In this document: piece after piece, positions 48,361-60,762 of the stretch | How the letters are laid out: each line of letters starts with the position of its first letter | Numbering within the stretch: the first letter of the stretch is position 1 | From: Trifolium pratense | Lineage: Eukaryota > Streptophyta > Magnoliopsida > Fabales > Fabaceae | Direction: 5' to 3' | Length of the DNA stretch: 64,000 nt | Assembly (NCBI RefSeq): GCF_020283565.1 | Contig: NC_060059.1 | Span: 47,264,572-47,328,571 of the forward strand | The notes under the pieces: generated by a model | The model's input: only the letters and a program-made list of their open reading frames with translations | What the model was told of the DNA's origin: nothing | Database searches by the model: none | Position numbers and translations under genes: made by a program

Positions 48361-49599
48361 GAAGTATGAACCATTGAGTGGGATTCTTATTGCAATTTTT
48401 CCTTTGTATATGAGATCCTTATTTAGTTAACTCAGGGAGCAAGCTTGATGCAATTTCTATTACGTTGTTTATAATTGAATACCTTCATCTTTTGAGCAAT
48501 TATGTCAAAATTAAACTGAGAATTTTTGCTCGTTTAAGAGACATTTGTGAACTTCATAAGCAAAATAAAATAAAAATTGAAATAGAAGAAACCTTGAAAT
48601 GATCAGGTAGCTTAGTATAATCAGGGACATGTTAGTGATCTAAAACTTTTTTTAATAAGCAAAAAATGATCTATTTAATGAGCATCTGAGACTAAGCACA
48701 AGGAATACCAAAGCTCATAGCCAAAAAATTACAACCAGAAAAACTCAACAAGTTACAATATGCAATTGATTAGGATTGGATAATTATTTAGGTTAGGAAG
48801 TTAGTAGAAAGTTAGTTAGCTCAATTGGCTTTATAAATAGCACCACTCATTGTAAAATTTCACATATTATGAATTACACCTTCAGAGTCTCTTATGCTCT
48901 TTATCTTTATATCTTTTGACTTTTATCAGTAGGAATAAGCCCCAACAAAGAATAAACTAGAATGGGGTAGAATAACAAACTCAGAAAACTCACAGGTAGT
49001 TAATACCAAAAGGAAAACATAAGTACTAGTAGAAAGAGAGTTCCCAGGAAATTATACTCAAACATAGAAACCAAGAATCAAGGAAATATAGGTGCTCATG
49101 TAAGTGCTTACTGCTTATAACATGAAGCTTAATATATAAGTGCTTATGTATAAGCTATTTCTGTAACGAAAGGTAAAACAAAGTTAAATTGTTTCCATAG
49201 AAGCAATAAATCAAAATATCATACGGTCAATCAACTTGCACATAATATCATTTAGCTACAAAGTATTCACTTCAAATACATCACAAGTAGATCACATTAG
49301 AAAGCATGCATGCATATTTTAACCTCTCTCTTCCCACTAAAACAAATACCTCTACTAATACTTACTCAAGCACATGTTCCATTCACACAAATAATTTCAC
49401 GATGCATTGATATTATATGCATTATAATTCTGTTCAGGTCTCGTGAATCTCTGTTGTCAAACTCGCTTGTCGTGAATCTCTCTCTGCGTTTAATTCAATT
49501 TGAGAATAAGGTTATTAATCTATGTTTAATTTGGGCAAAAATTGGTTGAGAATTGAAAAGAATTAAGCCCAACAATATCTTCAAATTCATGTTAGAAAT
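48361..49599. other. Intergenic region with an LTR-like promoter fragment and a MITE fragment
   Basis: No gene. At about 48765-48955 a stretch with a TTTATAAATA box and short Cys-poor leader resembles a small LTR or TRIM; ends are not established. At 49100-49190 AAGTGCTTATGTATAAGCTATTTCT matches the repeat at 62450-62480. Confidence 0.4.
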
Positions 49600-51050
49600 A
49601 AGCATTAGTACAAATATGACATATTACACAAGTAGTTTACATCTGACGAGCATATGTCAGATGTAAAACGCTATATGGAGTAGTCTTTTCATCTGGTTTC
49701 AATATCCACAGATGTGAAAAATAAATAGACAAGATTTTTTACATCTGGCTTCAATATACCAGAAACATAACTAAACACGGTGGCAATCTTATAATTATGG
49801 TGAAATATATCTAATAGTGATATCTCTCTCCCAAGACTAAAAAAAAATGCAATAGCGCTGACAAAAAAAAAACCAAAACGCAACCCTCAGCAGCAACCAT
49901 CCTCACCTGCGCAAGATTGAACCGGCGATGCAAACCCTCAGCGCCGTCCTCTACCGGCGACAAGATTGAACCCTCCGCAACCTTTAATCAAATCACCACC
50001 AGCGCTGTCCTCTCTCTCACTCGCAGTCGTCCTCTCTCTCACGAACCCTAACTCCAAATCGAAGCTTCTCTTTCTTTCTCCGGCATCTACTCTCACGAAT
50101 CGAAGCTTGTCTTTCTCTCTCACATTGATTCAGGTACTCTTCTTTCTTTTTTAATCCTTTTTAAATATTTTCCTTTTCGTGATTTCTCTGTGTTTTAGCT
50201 CTTAGAATTGTTACGTGGTGGTTATGTGGTTTTGATGGGAGATGAGGATGATTATGGTGGATGTTGAACTGTATTGTTAACAATAACTAATGTTAAACTT
50301 TATACTTTTTGAAACAGTATCGATTTTAAGTGTAATATATTATACAGAATAACATTCAAAGATTATCCAAATCCTAATTTACAAAACAGTACGGACAAGA
50401 GTATTGAATTTAAGTGTTTTATAGAAAATCTTTGTTGTTTTGAAAATATATCCCCCAAATTTTAGCTATCAAACATGAAAACATGATAAACTTGTTATAC
50501 AAATATAAATAGGATTGACTATTGAGTACTAAAGTGCCTATAATATTAATTGTTTCCAAAAAGTTTGGTAGGTAAATATTGCTTATACGGACAAGAGTAT
50601 TTAATTTAAGTTTTTAATAGAACATGAAAACACAATAAACTTGTTATACAGATATAAGTAGGGTTGAGTACTAAAGTGCCTATAATATTAATCATTTTCC
50701 CAAAATTTGGTAGGTGAATATTGCTTATACTTACCTGTTATGGGTGATTCTTTTGTATCCATTCAGTTTTGGGTCTAATTTTTATTTTAATGGGTCCGAT
50801 GGTGGTATGTTATGCATTTTGCTAGAGGATAACTGTAATATAAAGGTCATTTTCTTGTTAAAAAGCATGTAATCTCTTTTTTTAAGCTGCAATTTGTGTT
50901 ATCTTTCGGTAGCTTGTCCTGTTTTCTCTTTCCTTTCTGTTTCATACAGATTATAATTATGAACACAATTCAAATTCAAAATATTCTACAACTGTGAATA
51001 AATGCTCTGTTCAAGCATGCTGGAATCTAACCTATTATTTTCATTTATAG

Positions 51051-52449
51051 GTTCTCTCGTAAGGCCAAAGGTTGTTAAAAGTGTTCATTTTTGCCCCACC
51101 ACTGGCAACTACACTAGCCGTGATTATCGAGATATTACATCTAATTTGGGTTTGCCCACAGGGTCTGTTTATCCCACAAGGGTAATCTCAAGATCCTTGA
51201 TTTCTAGCATTATTTTTATCATTACCAAAGGATAAAATATACTGACTAAGTGTTTGTTGTAGGATGAAACTGGCAATTTACTTGTGACCGAGTATGGATT
51301 GTGCAAATACAAGGATCAACAAACCTTGTCCATGCAGGAAGTTCCTGAAAATTCTGCGCCTGGTCAGCTCCCAAGAACATTGGATGTCATAGCAGAGGAT
51401 AATCTTGTTGATTCTTGCAAGCCTGGAGATCGTGTGGCTATTGTCGGGATATATAAGGCTCTTCCAGGAAAAAGCAAAGGCAGTGTGAATGGTGTATTCA
51501 GGTAGCTTCAGAAAATAGACTGAACAATTCCTTTGCTCTTGCTTTATTGAATAGAAACTTGATTGATTAATGTGCATGCAGGACTGTGCTCATAGCCAAC
51601 AATGTATCTCTTCTCAACAAAGAGGCTAATTCTCTTGTTTATCGTGTTGGATCAAATGGATCCTGATATTGATCGCCAAATATCAGAGCACGTCCTTCGT
51701 ATGCATCGATTTTGTTCTGCTATTGATGGAGGTATATAAGCAGTTTTCAGAAAATGTTGAAACATGCATTCACTAGAGAATTCAAATTAATGTACTTGCC
51801 AATACAGGTGAGGCAGCACATGATGGGAGTGCACGATATGGAAGAGAAGAGGAAGCTGATACTGAATCATCTGTCTTTGTCAAATATAACAGAACGCTAC
51901 ATGGAAAGAAAACTGATAGAGGTCGCAAACGCGATACACTTACAATTAAGTTTCTTAAAAAGTATATCCATTATGCTAAGCATAGGATTCAACCTGACCT
52001 GACTGATGAGGTGCTGTTACTAATAGAAATATCATTCTTTTCTTGATTTATAGTGATTTTCCTCTAATATATTACAATTTATCCACTGTAAGGAACTTTT
52101 GGGTCGCTATATCGTTTTACGATTGCCACACCTGTGGATGGTTCTTATGAAGTCTGATTTTCTAAATGATGTTTATGCTTTTGTTCCAATTCCTTATATC
52201 AATTAAATTTTTCGACAGGCATCTGACCAGATTGCCACAGCATATACTGAGCTCAGAAATGCAAATTCAAATGCAAAGGTTAGTATTAGGAAAGCTTATA
52301 GAAGCATATCAATAGTTATACATATTAATTTTTATTGATATCTTGCTGGATTTATGCAGACCGGAGGAACACTTCCAATAACTGCCAGAACTTTAGAAAC
52401 CATAATACGTCTCTCAACTGCTCATGCCAAATTGAAGTTGAGCAGAAAG
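51051..52449 (+). pseudogene. MCM3: Captured MCM3 (replicative helicase subunit) gene fragment, six exons
   Basis: Exons with GT-AG borders: 51051-51181, 51263-51501, 51582-51731, 51808-52010, 52219-52278, 52360-52449. They encode the MCM3 N-terminal OB region ([95 protein letters not shown]). Within exon 3 they jump straight to the C-terminal side of the ATPase ([20 protein letters not shown]), then [20 protein letters not shown] and [19 protein letters not shown]. The Walker A/B core between is deleted, and the joint changes frame, giving a stop at 51664-51666. The 5' and 3' ends of the gene are also missing. MCM3 is one of six MCM2-7 helicase subunits; this copy cannot make one. Confidence 0.93.
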
Positions 52450-54436
52450 GTACTGTACTTGGCATCTATCTTTCAGATATTTCTAATATACTAATATCAT
52501 TATTTGTGATACATGTCCGTTTTGACACCAATTGTAACGCCCGTTTTTTTTTTTTTTTTTTAAAAAAAAATAGTTATTTGTTTGTTTATTAGTATTTATT
52601 TAACTATTTGTGTTTATTTATGTGATTATTATTTATTTAATTATGTGGCGTGTAACTTTCGTATTTGGAATATTTATCGGTTTTGGTTAAGTCGGTTAAT
52701 TAAATAGAATCAAGTGTTATTTAGATTTTATATGAGTTGGGCTTTGTGTGGGAGAGATAGAATAGTCCATTGAAATTTGGGGTGTAAATAGGAATAGTGT
52801 AGAGAATAGAAACCTAGTTGATATATTGGTATAAATAGAATATAGAACTCACTTCTTTTATTTTGTAAACCGCCCTAGCTATTCATGTTGAGCCTTCATT
52901 CACTTTTAGTCGGAATCATATATACACAGTGGAAATCATGATATTAAAATACCAATTCACCCAAATGGGAGATTAGTGGAGCACTCACGTTTCATATCTT
53001 GGTTACTCCATCAAATTGTTTTCCCTTGGTCCATATTAATTAGCCTTATCAACCCACACCCATTGAAACTAGCGAGACATCCTTATCCTTATAATCATAA
53101 AATTACCATTTCAACATTTTGTGAAAGAAAAGAGGAGGGTTTTAAAGAGACAAGAATAAGAGGAGGCAAGAAGAAGAAAAGAGAAAGGAAAAGTCAAGCT
53201 CAAAGAACAAGCCAAATAGAGTAGAGAAACCAAGTGAAGGAGTAAATTTCAACAAATCTAAGGTAAGAGGGATAGTAACATAATTATTGGAGATGAATTC
53301 ATGAGAGGAGAGAAAATTCTTTTCTCTAGCCCAAACTCTCATCATCTCAATTTGGGGGTTTGTATGTGGGATTTGGGAATATATTTATTTATGAGTTTTA
53401 TGTGTTGATACATGAATCTATATGTTTGTTCATGATTATTGGATGATTTTTCTTGGGAAAATAGTTACTTTGATGTTAGATGATGGCATTTGAGTTGTTT
53501 TTGGTAAGTTGTGATTTTGAGCTTAAATCCATGAAATAAGTGTTTTTATGTGATTACTATGAATTTTGATGAATGAATCTTGTATGTTTGGTGTTGAATT
53601 ATTGTTGGAATGATGTTTGTTAAAGTTCAAATATCATAAGTGATGATTAGGGGAAACTTTAGGTTTAATGGGATTTAACTTGTGTTTTGGAAAAATCAAA
53701 GATGGAAGTTTATAATGTAAGAAAAACTGTCATTTTATAAAAGTCTGAAGAGAAAACGTATATTTTGATCCCTTTTAAATCTGAATTGGTTCTTGTCGTA
53801 AACATGAAAGTTGTAGATATTTTCCTTAGCTTTCCAACGCATGTTTACGCGTCCCAATCAGATGCTCGTAACTCAAATTACGACTCATACAGTGAGCAGG
53901 TCGAACCTGCAAAATTCTGCAGGATGAACAGTAGACGATGCTAAGTTGTGGCTAGCCGGCGCAACCCCTTTTGTTGACTTTTGACCTTTTTACGGTTTAT
54001 GTACCTGGACTTTATTTTCAAAGTTTTTCGTGTATATTCCAATTACGGAGTTCGTTTTCTGAGATTATGCTTGGATAATGACATTGCTTATATTTTGGCA
54101 TTACTTTAGTTTAAATTAACTTTCGTATGCTTAATTAATTGGAATTGGTGAACCCTTGATGATGTGTGGCTTTAGTGACTTGTAAATGAATATGTTGTTG
54201 ATTAATGATGATGAATTGGTTGTTGATAGACTATGATAATCATGATGTTGATTTATTGATGATGATAAATGATGATTTATCATGAGTAGAGTTATTCTAA
54301 AGACGATGATTTAGAATATTTGGATTATATTATCCATATTAGGTTGATGTTATAGTTGAGATAAAACCATATGTTTGGTATATGCACATTTCATGCATTC
54401 ATAAGTTGTGTATATTGATGAGTATCCTAGAGACGA

Positions 54437-55537
54437 GGTGGCATTTAGGGTGCACAAAATGTAAAATTTGTGCACCATGCACAAGTTTCAAAAAGCAAGA
54501 TGGGAGGTTGGATTTTGCATTTCCATTAAATCTTATCATACACCTCCTACACCTTATAATATACCCTTCTTCTTCTTCACTCTCTTTCTTCTCTCCTCTC
54601 TCCTCCCAACAACAAACTTTCCTCTACACGATGGAAGTCACATACTCCTCCACCATCACCACCATCCAATCCGAGCCTCCACCACCATTACCTCGTCTCC
54701 AACCCTCCATACAAGGTTTTGGTTTTTTTTTTTTATAGTTGTTTGTTTTTCTGGGTTTGAAACATCTTTTTGTGAGTGTTTAAAGACAATCAAAAGTTGT
54801 CAAAAAGAAAAAAGACAATCAAAAGTTTAAATTTTTAAGAGACTGGTAATTATTTTGCTATTTGGTGCTTGAATTAGTTGTTTATGTTTATTTTCCCTTT
54901 TTTGTTCATGTTTTTGAGGGTATATGATTCTTTGTTAGTGATGTTTTCTGACTTTTTTTGGTTATTAATTTAATTTTGATCCGATACTTATAATTTATCC
55001 TATTATTTTTTTCTCTTTTAATTTGTTGTTTGTTGTTATTGTTTTGATGAATGAGGTTAAAAATGAAAATTTCATTTGATAATCCGACGGAAATGGTCAC
55101 CGGAAAATCGCCCATGGTGGTGTGCAGTGGCTTTCCAGCGAAGGTGGTTAGAATAGGTGAAGAAGCAGTACAATATAGGGATCTCGCGACAAAGAGCACA
55201 AATCCGGTGTTTGTTTTCCTTGAACATGTTCAAGCTGGCCGAAAACGGCCTCTAAGATCAATGGTCTGAAAATTCAAACTACTCCAATCTAAATATAAAT
55301 TTGTGGGTTCTATAGAGGAGAAAGAGATAATTCAATAGTGGTGTGGCCGAAAAGGCTCTCCCAAAATGGAGGTCTTGAGCAAAAAAGAAGGAAGAAAGAG
55401 AGTATGTGAATTATCAATCAAGTGTATATGATCCACGGTAAAATCTATACATTTACTCAATCCAATGGTCCACATTAAAATAAATAAACTTGTGCATCAT
55501 GCACAAATTTAACAATTTGTGCATTCTAAATGCCACC
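54437..55537. mobile_element. TIR element nested in the solo LTR, carrying gene-like sequence
   Basis: The terminal inverted repeats are about 50 bp: GGTGGCATTTAGGGTGCACA at the left and the inverse of GGTGGCATTTAGAATGCACA at the right. The only duplication is ACGA (54433-54436 and 55538-55541), and removing one copy restores the host repeat motif AGAGACGATGATCTAG. The superfamily is uncertain; a 4-bp duplication is unusual. Confidence 0.65.
54631..55269 (+). pseudogene. Unrecognised gene fragment inside the TIR element
   Basis: A C/T-rich leader precedes ATG 54631 (MEVTYSSTITTIQSEPPPPL), which runs to a possible donor at 54715. A second open stretch at 55051-55269 encodes KISFDNPTEMVTGKSP, VVCSGFPAKVVRIGEE and VFVFLEHVQAGRKRPL before TGA. 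Codon use looks protein-like, but the two parts do not join in phase at the obvious splice sites and I do not recognise the family. Probably host exons captured by the transposon. Confidence 0.4.
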
Positions 55538-56675
55538 ACGATGATCTAGTTTACTGTTATTCTAGAGACGATGATCTAGAATGTTTTAGAGACGATGATC
55601 TAAAACACTTGGGTTAAGTTATCCAAGATTATGATGAATCGGTACCACATACATATAGATATGTCTAGGTGACATCATATCTATGTGACATTAGAATGCA
55701 TTAGGAATTATGTGACGTTCTTAATTGTTAAATGGTACTTGACATTGTATATTTGATTTAATTGTTCGAGAGTTTTTACTTCTCAAATGTGATGAATAAT
55801 TGATAAAAGAATATGTTTAAGTATGTCTTATACATGTTTGCTTATGTCTGATACACGTCTGAGTATGTCTGATACATGCATGTATATGTTCAATATGTAT
55901 ATGAGATGTCTGAGTTGAATTTACACAGTTGCTTTTATTTTATTTAGTGTCTGATATGCGTTATATTCAGTCACTGATAATAATTGTGTTATCTAACCCT
56001 CTGTTTTGTGTTTGTGCTGAACCGTTGGAGGTTCAGGTTCTCAGGTTGTATGTTTGTTGGTGTTCGAGTTGTTGGTAAAAGCTCCGCTCTGATTGTGACA
56101 CGGGGAAGGGTTCATAGAGTCTTTATTTGTTGTTGTTTTATTTATTTAAATTAAAGGTGTATCTTTTATAAAAGAATCTTGTATAAGTGATGATTACTAA
56201 TTAATATTACTAGTAGTGTTTTCAATGAAGAATGTAACACTTTGAACCAATATTTTTTTTTAATTCATTTTGACTCAGAGTCTTGAAAATTATTTTTTTT
56301 ATCCGCTGCGTAGTTTTGAAAAAACATTCTTTTATTAAGATAAATTGAATATTGGGTTATGGTGGTTACACCAATCACATAACATGTGCAGAGGCCATAC
56401 CATATTAACCTCAATCTTTTTTGTTACATTTGGATGTTTTGATCAGTACTAGTGATTAGTGAGAGTAGTTGTTAGAAGACTGGAAGATTTATTTTAATTG
56501 TACATGCGTGTATGAATAAGTTTCCTGCATTAGTTTACATCATTATGTTTCCTGCATAAGTTTCCTGCATTTATTTTAGAAGACTGCATTAGTTTCCTGC
56601 ATTCTGTTTGTCTGGATTATTGTATTTTTTTAGATCATGTAGTATGAATAAGTTGATCATGTATATGTATTGTAG

Positions 56676-56801
56676 GTGTTCGATGATCCCACGTCATTAA
56701 CCGAGGAGGAGCTGTATGAATTGCGAAACAGCTGGGCAACTTGTTTTCTTGACCTATACAATCCCGAGGTAGATTATGATGTTGCCGATGATGAGGCTTA
56801 G
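56676..56801 (+). CDS. Small exon-like ORF in the CACTA 3' part
   Basis: After an acceptor-like TGTAG the frame reads VFDDPTSLTEEELYELRNSW and LDLYNPEVDYDVADDEA and ends at TAG. It is acidic and uninterrupted, about 42 codons. It may be the last exon of a CACTA-encoded protein; identity not recognised. Confidence 0.4.
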   Translation: MFDDPTSLTEEELYELRNSWATCFLDLYNPEVDYDVADDEA

Positions 56802-57343
56802 GAGCTAGCTAGGTTAATTTGTGTGATGTTACAATGGATTCACATTAATTATGATGTTTTGAATTGTAATGACTTGTATTTTGCTTAAATGTTATAACAT
56901 TTTGGATGAATGAGTTGGTATTTTGCTTGAATTGTAATGACTTGGTATTTTATTTAAATTGTAATGACTTGGTTGAATGTAATTGTATTTTGGTTGAATG
57001 TTGAATTGTAATGCTATTTTGGTTTTTTTTAATTACAAAATAGGATTTAAAATATATATATATATATAAAAAAAAGCAGGATTTTGAAAGGAAAAAAAAT
57101 TAAATAAAGTTACTATTTCACATCTGGTGACTTGGTCAGATGTAAAAGGTCCAATTTAATTAAAAAAAAAAATTAGTCAGCTGAAACACGAGAACAGAGG
57201 TAAAAGGGGATAATTTTACATCTGGCGAATGTCAGATGTAAAAAGCATAAACTTACTACATCTTGTACGTCTACCTCTGACTGGGTTCAGATGTAAAATG
57301 GGGTTTTGACCAGATGTAAAAAGTGTTTTCTGTACTAGTGAAG

Positions 57344-58334
57344 CTACAAAATTTGTTCAACACTTTAAAACACATTGTTATGACCATATCAGTTGTTTGT
57401 TAGACTTCGGCTCAAGAAAATATGCTGAGAACTCATCTGCAGCTTATTTCTTCTGTCTCTTTGGAAGCTTGCTAGCTACTGCAACTTATTTTTTTCTTTA
57501 CTTGCTGTACTTTGTTGCTTTCCATAAATTGGCTTATTTTTTTCTTTACTCGCTAGACCAAATACATTAATAATGCAATGAACGTAATTTTTGTTTATAT
57601 AGTGTTACAGAGGGAGTACTATTATTACATTGCAATTTAAGTGACCATTTCGATTCAAGCCTTATTACTTAATCATCTATTTGTGTCCTCATACATACAT
57701 ACATACATACATACATACATACATACTACTAGCTAATTGTCAACTTGTACCAAATAAAAACAAATGCTCACCGTCCATAAATCCTAACAAAACTGGCAGA
57801 AAATGTTGAAATTACTAGTTTCGTACGTCGGGATCGAGGTTTTTTTGTGTGTGAGTTTTCAATGACTTTGTCATTTCGTTTATCAACAAAAAAAAACAAA
57901 TGCTCACCTTTTATTAAACTATGTATGCATCATCATGAATTAATTTTTTTTTTTTTTTTTTTTGACGCAACATCATGAATTAATTTATCTATGTCATATC
58001 AAGCCTATTTCTGTTTTCATCTCGCAAGGAGCTTGTCATTTGCACTGTAATATTTTCAAACGATTTGTCTATAAGCTTTTATTTTTAATCAAGAACTTTG
58101 CAGTATTATGTTTCGATCTAAATCTATAACCTAAGAGTATGTTAACACGTGCTTTAAGATACATCTAAGGGTTTTATTATCGATTGAAAAAGAAATGTTA
58201 AATGAAATCGATTATAATAGTTTAATAAATGATTTTGCATCTTAAAAAGCTCAAAAAATAAATTTAAATAAATATTATAATAATTTAATTTAATTTTTTA
58301 TTAGAATATAAAATGCCCCAATTCAAAATCCGCT
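57344..58334. other. Intergenic region with microsatellite and retroposon tail
   Basis: It contains a Stowaway-type end fragment (ACAGAGGGAGTA at about 57607), an (ATAC)n microsatellite at 57690-57726, a retroposon-like 3' tail (57855-57897) and a T-run at about 57945-57963. No gene seen. Confidence 0.5.
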
Positions 58335-59220
58335 TTAAGGGTCTGTTTGGCAAGCCAAAAAAGCTAGTTTATAGTTTTTGTCTTATGGCTTATAAGCTAA
58401 AAGATCTGTTTGGTAACAGTCTTTTCAGAAAGAGCTTATAGTTTATTTTACTGACTTCTAGCTTATTTTTCAGAAGCTATTTCAAGTAGCTTATGAGCTT
58501 ATAGCTTATCATTTTTTCTTTCAATTTTACCCTTATAATTTTATCTTAAATCCAATTTTATCCTTTCTAATTTATTATAGTATTACTATAATATAATATA
58601 AAAAAAATATGTTAGTCATGTTCCGGTTGCTTTCTAATTCTTATATTTTACCTTTATAGTTTGTCTCTATTTCAATTTATATACTTATACTATTCATTGT
58701 TCAATCAGGCCGATCCATTTTTAATCTATTGAATGTAAAACAATTGTCAATTCTTGCATTTTGAGGAGTCACTTTGCAACCTAAAGGTACTTGGTTCGAA
58801 ACTTGACATTAGGAAAAAAAAATTACATTTACCGGTAAACATAAAAATATACATTTATATACAATATTAGTTTATATATAATGAAACTAAATATCCTACG
58901 TACTAATGAAGATAATTATACCAAAAAAAATAAATGAAGATAAATATTGATTTGGTATGAAATAAAATTAAAATACTATATAAGTGGATATAAATGTTTA
59001 AAAGTTAATTATAAATAAATAATCAAAATAAATAATTATAAATAATTAAAGTATCTCAAATATCAAATTAATATAATGAGTTAAAAATGTCATTTTATGT
59101 ATCTTACATTATCAGTTAGTTGAATCGCTAATTTTATCAAACACTTCAATTAACTTATTAACTATCGGTCATCAGCTATCAGCCATCGGCTAACTTATTA
59201 GTCAACCGCTATAAGATGCT
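58335..59220. other. AT-rich DNA starting with a hAT-like MITE fragment
   Basis: GGGTCTGTTTGGCAAGCC (58338) followed by many AGCTTATAAGC-like words is the style of a common plant hAT MITE. A clear partner end was not found, so limits are approximate. No coding sequence. Confidence 0.35.
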
Positions 59221-59713
59221 GAGAGAAAATAAGTGGAAATATGGCAAATTTTAATTAGAATGTATTAGAGGAGTGTGACCCTAACACTTCTCTTTTGCCA
59301 AATATAGTGATGGTCCTCAAAGCTATGTAACGGGCAGAATTGGAAGAATAGAAAAGTGGGTTGTTTGTTTCTTCTCCATTTCTTTGCTGTGTTGCGAAGA
59401 CTAAAAAATGTTATGGGTCCTACCATTTATGTTCTCTCCTAAACCAAACAAGAGAGATTCCCTTTTATCTCTTCTATTTCTCTCGTTTGTGTTTCACTCC
59501 AACCAAACACACACACTATCACAGATGACGTCTAAGACAATGATCGTGCGGAGCACCATCGTTCGTTTAACGTTTCCAAGAAACACAAAATCCTCAAAAA
59601 TCTATTACTACCTCCTTTTAGAGATGTTGCGCGCGATGATGATCCTTCAATCCTAGTTTTAGGGTTTCACATTTCCAATCACCCCCTTTAAATGCAGCCA
59701 GCACAATAATCAC
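59221..59713 (+). other. Probable promoter and 5' leader of the TDBD pseudogene
   Basis: Sequence of more balanced composition with pyrimidine-rich stretches (CTTTTATCTCTTCTATTTCTC) ends at a good donor, CACG|GTAAGTA (59713/59714). A matching acceptor lies at 60762 in front of the first recognisable exon. This suggests a non-coding first exon; the frame at 59408-59656 has no recognisable product. Confidence 0.4.
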
Positions 59714-59825
59714 GGTAAGTATAAACTTATATATGCATTTTCCTACATTTTTGAACTGATTGGATTTTCATGTAAATCAACCTTATGTTGTTGTTCATTT
59801 TTAGTTATTAACTAGTTGATTTTTT

Positions 59826-60554
59826 TAGGCCTGAGCATCGGTCGATTTCGGTCAGGTTCGGGCCGAAAATCACTAAATCGATAAAAACCGCAACCATATA
59901 ATTTGGACCCAATTCCGACCGTCTATATCTTCGGTTTGTTCGGGTTCGGGTCATACGGGTGGCGGGTTGAACGGGTCGGTTATTACGGGTTAGATCGAAA
60001 CTTTGTTTACATCTAAAACTCCTCCATTATCCAAAAATTTCTAATTTTCGAATAGTTTAATACCTCGTACAATGCAACAAAAAAAATAGACGAAGAAAAT
60101 TAAAAAACAAAGAGGGTAAGATGCAGTTACTTTCTTTCAATATGTAGATCTAAAGACAATAAAATATTAAGTAGAAGAGACGTAGAAATTAAAATAGATC
60201 TAGAATATATATTAGAATATATTTTCCACCTTCTTTATCACCATATTATTAATTATAAGCTTTGTAAAATATAATATTTTTATTTTATATCAAAGATGAA
60301 TAAAAATAACAAAGAGAAGAGTATATTAGATTGAAAGCGAGAGAAGGAAAAAAATTAATTTGCATCTAATGGTTGTTCGGTCGGTTTCGGTTATGGAGAG
60401 ATAGAATTTTAGAGACCCGCACCCGCCCGTATGCAACCGTTCATGCCCGTTTTTTTGCAATTTGTTGACCCGAGACCCGCACCCGACCGAATGCTTCAAT
60501 GTGTTGTCGGTTATATCGGTTTAGAGTCGGGTCTCGGGTTCATGTTCACCCCTA
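59826..60554. mobile_element. hAT-type element (729 bp) with 8-bp target duplication
   Basis: The termini TAGGCCTGAGCAT and inverse TAGGGGTGAACAT are flanked by GATTTTTT at 59818-59825 and 60555-60562. Both ends are rich in CGGGTTCGGGTC-type words. No transposase is present. It lies in the likely first intron of the TDBD pseudogene. Confidence 0.75.
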
Positions 60555-60762
60555 GATTTTTTGTCAGTGTACTTCAAAAGTTCCTTAAAAAATTTGATGC
60601 ATAGTTTCATGGTTTTGTATGGCCTTGGTATTTCTCGTCCTCTGCCCCTATTTGTAATAAGAAGCATCCTGAAGTTTATTTTGATATGTAACTCAGATTT
60701 AGTGTTAGCAATTTTCTGTATGGTTTGGTGGGGTTCATTTTTCAATTTTCTGTACTAATCAG

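Larger units (their letters stand above)
52533..56370 (+). mobile_element. Large solo LTR in the intron after the last MCM3 exon
   Basis: It begins TGTAACGCCCG and ends GGTGGTTACA, flanked by the exact 5-bp duplication CCAAT (52528-52532 and 56371-56375). Without the nested element at 54437-55537 it is about 2.74 kb, the size of long gypsy LTRs. No gag or pol motif is seen. The class is inferred from length, TG...CA ends and the 5-bp duplication. Confidence 0.75.
49603..57340 (+). mobile_element. CACTA (En/Spm) element carrying a captured MCM3 fragment
   Basis: The left end CATTAGTACAAA (49603) and the right end TTTTCTGTACTAGTG (to 57340; inverse CACTAGTACAGA) are flanked by the 3-bp duplication AAG (49600-49602 and 57341-57343). 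Subterminal regions are packed with TTTACATCTG and its inverse CAGATGTAAA (left: about 49640-49765; right: about 57115-57325), as expected for CACTA transposase-binding repeats. Total 7738 bp, of which 3838 bp is a later LTR insertion. No transposase is seen, so it is non-autonomous. Confidence 0.85.

Noticed and set aside
51002..51050. Extending the first captured MCM3 exon upstream to ATG 51002
   Set aside because: The stretch ends in a clear acceptor (TTTATAG) and does not read as MCM3; phase requires a codon split at 51051.
59408..59656. 82-codon frame before the hAT element
   Set aside because: No recognisable protein; it fits better as part of an untranslated leader ending at the donor 59713.
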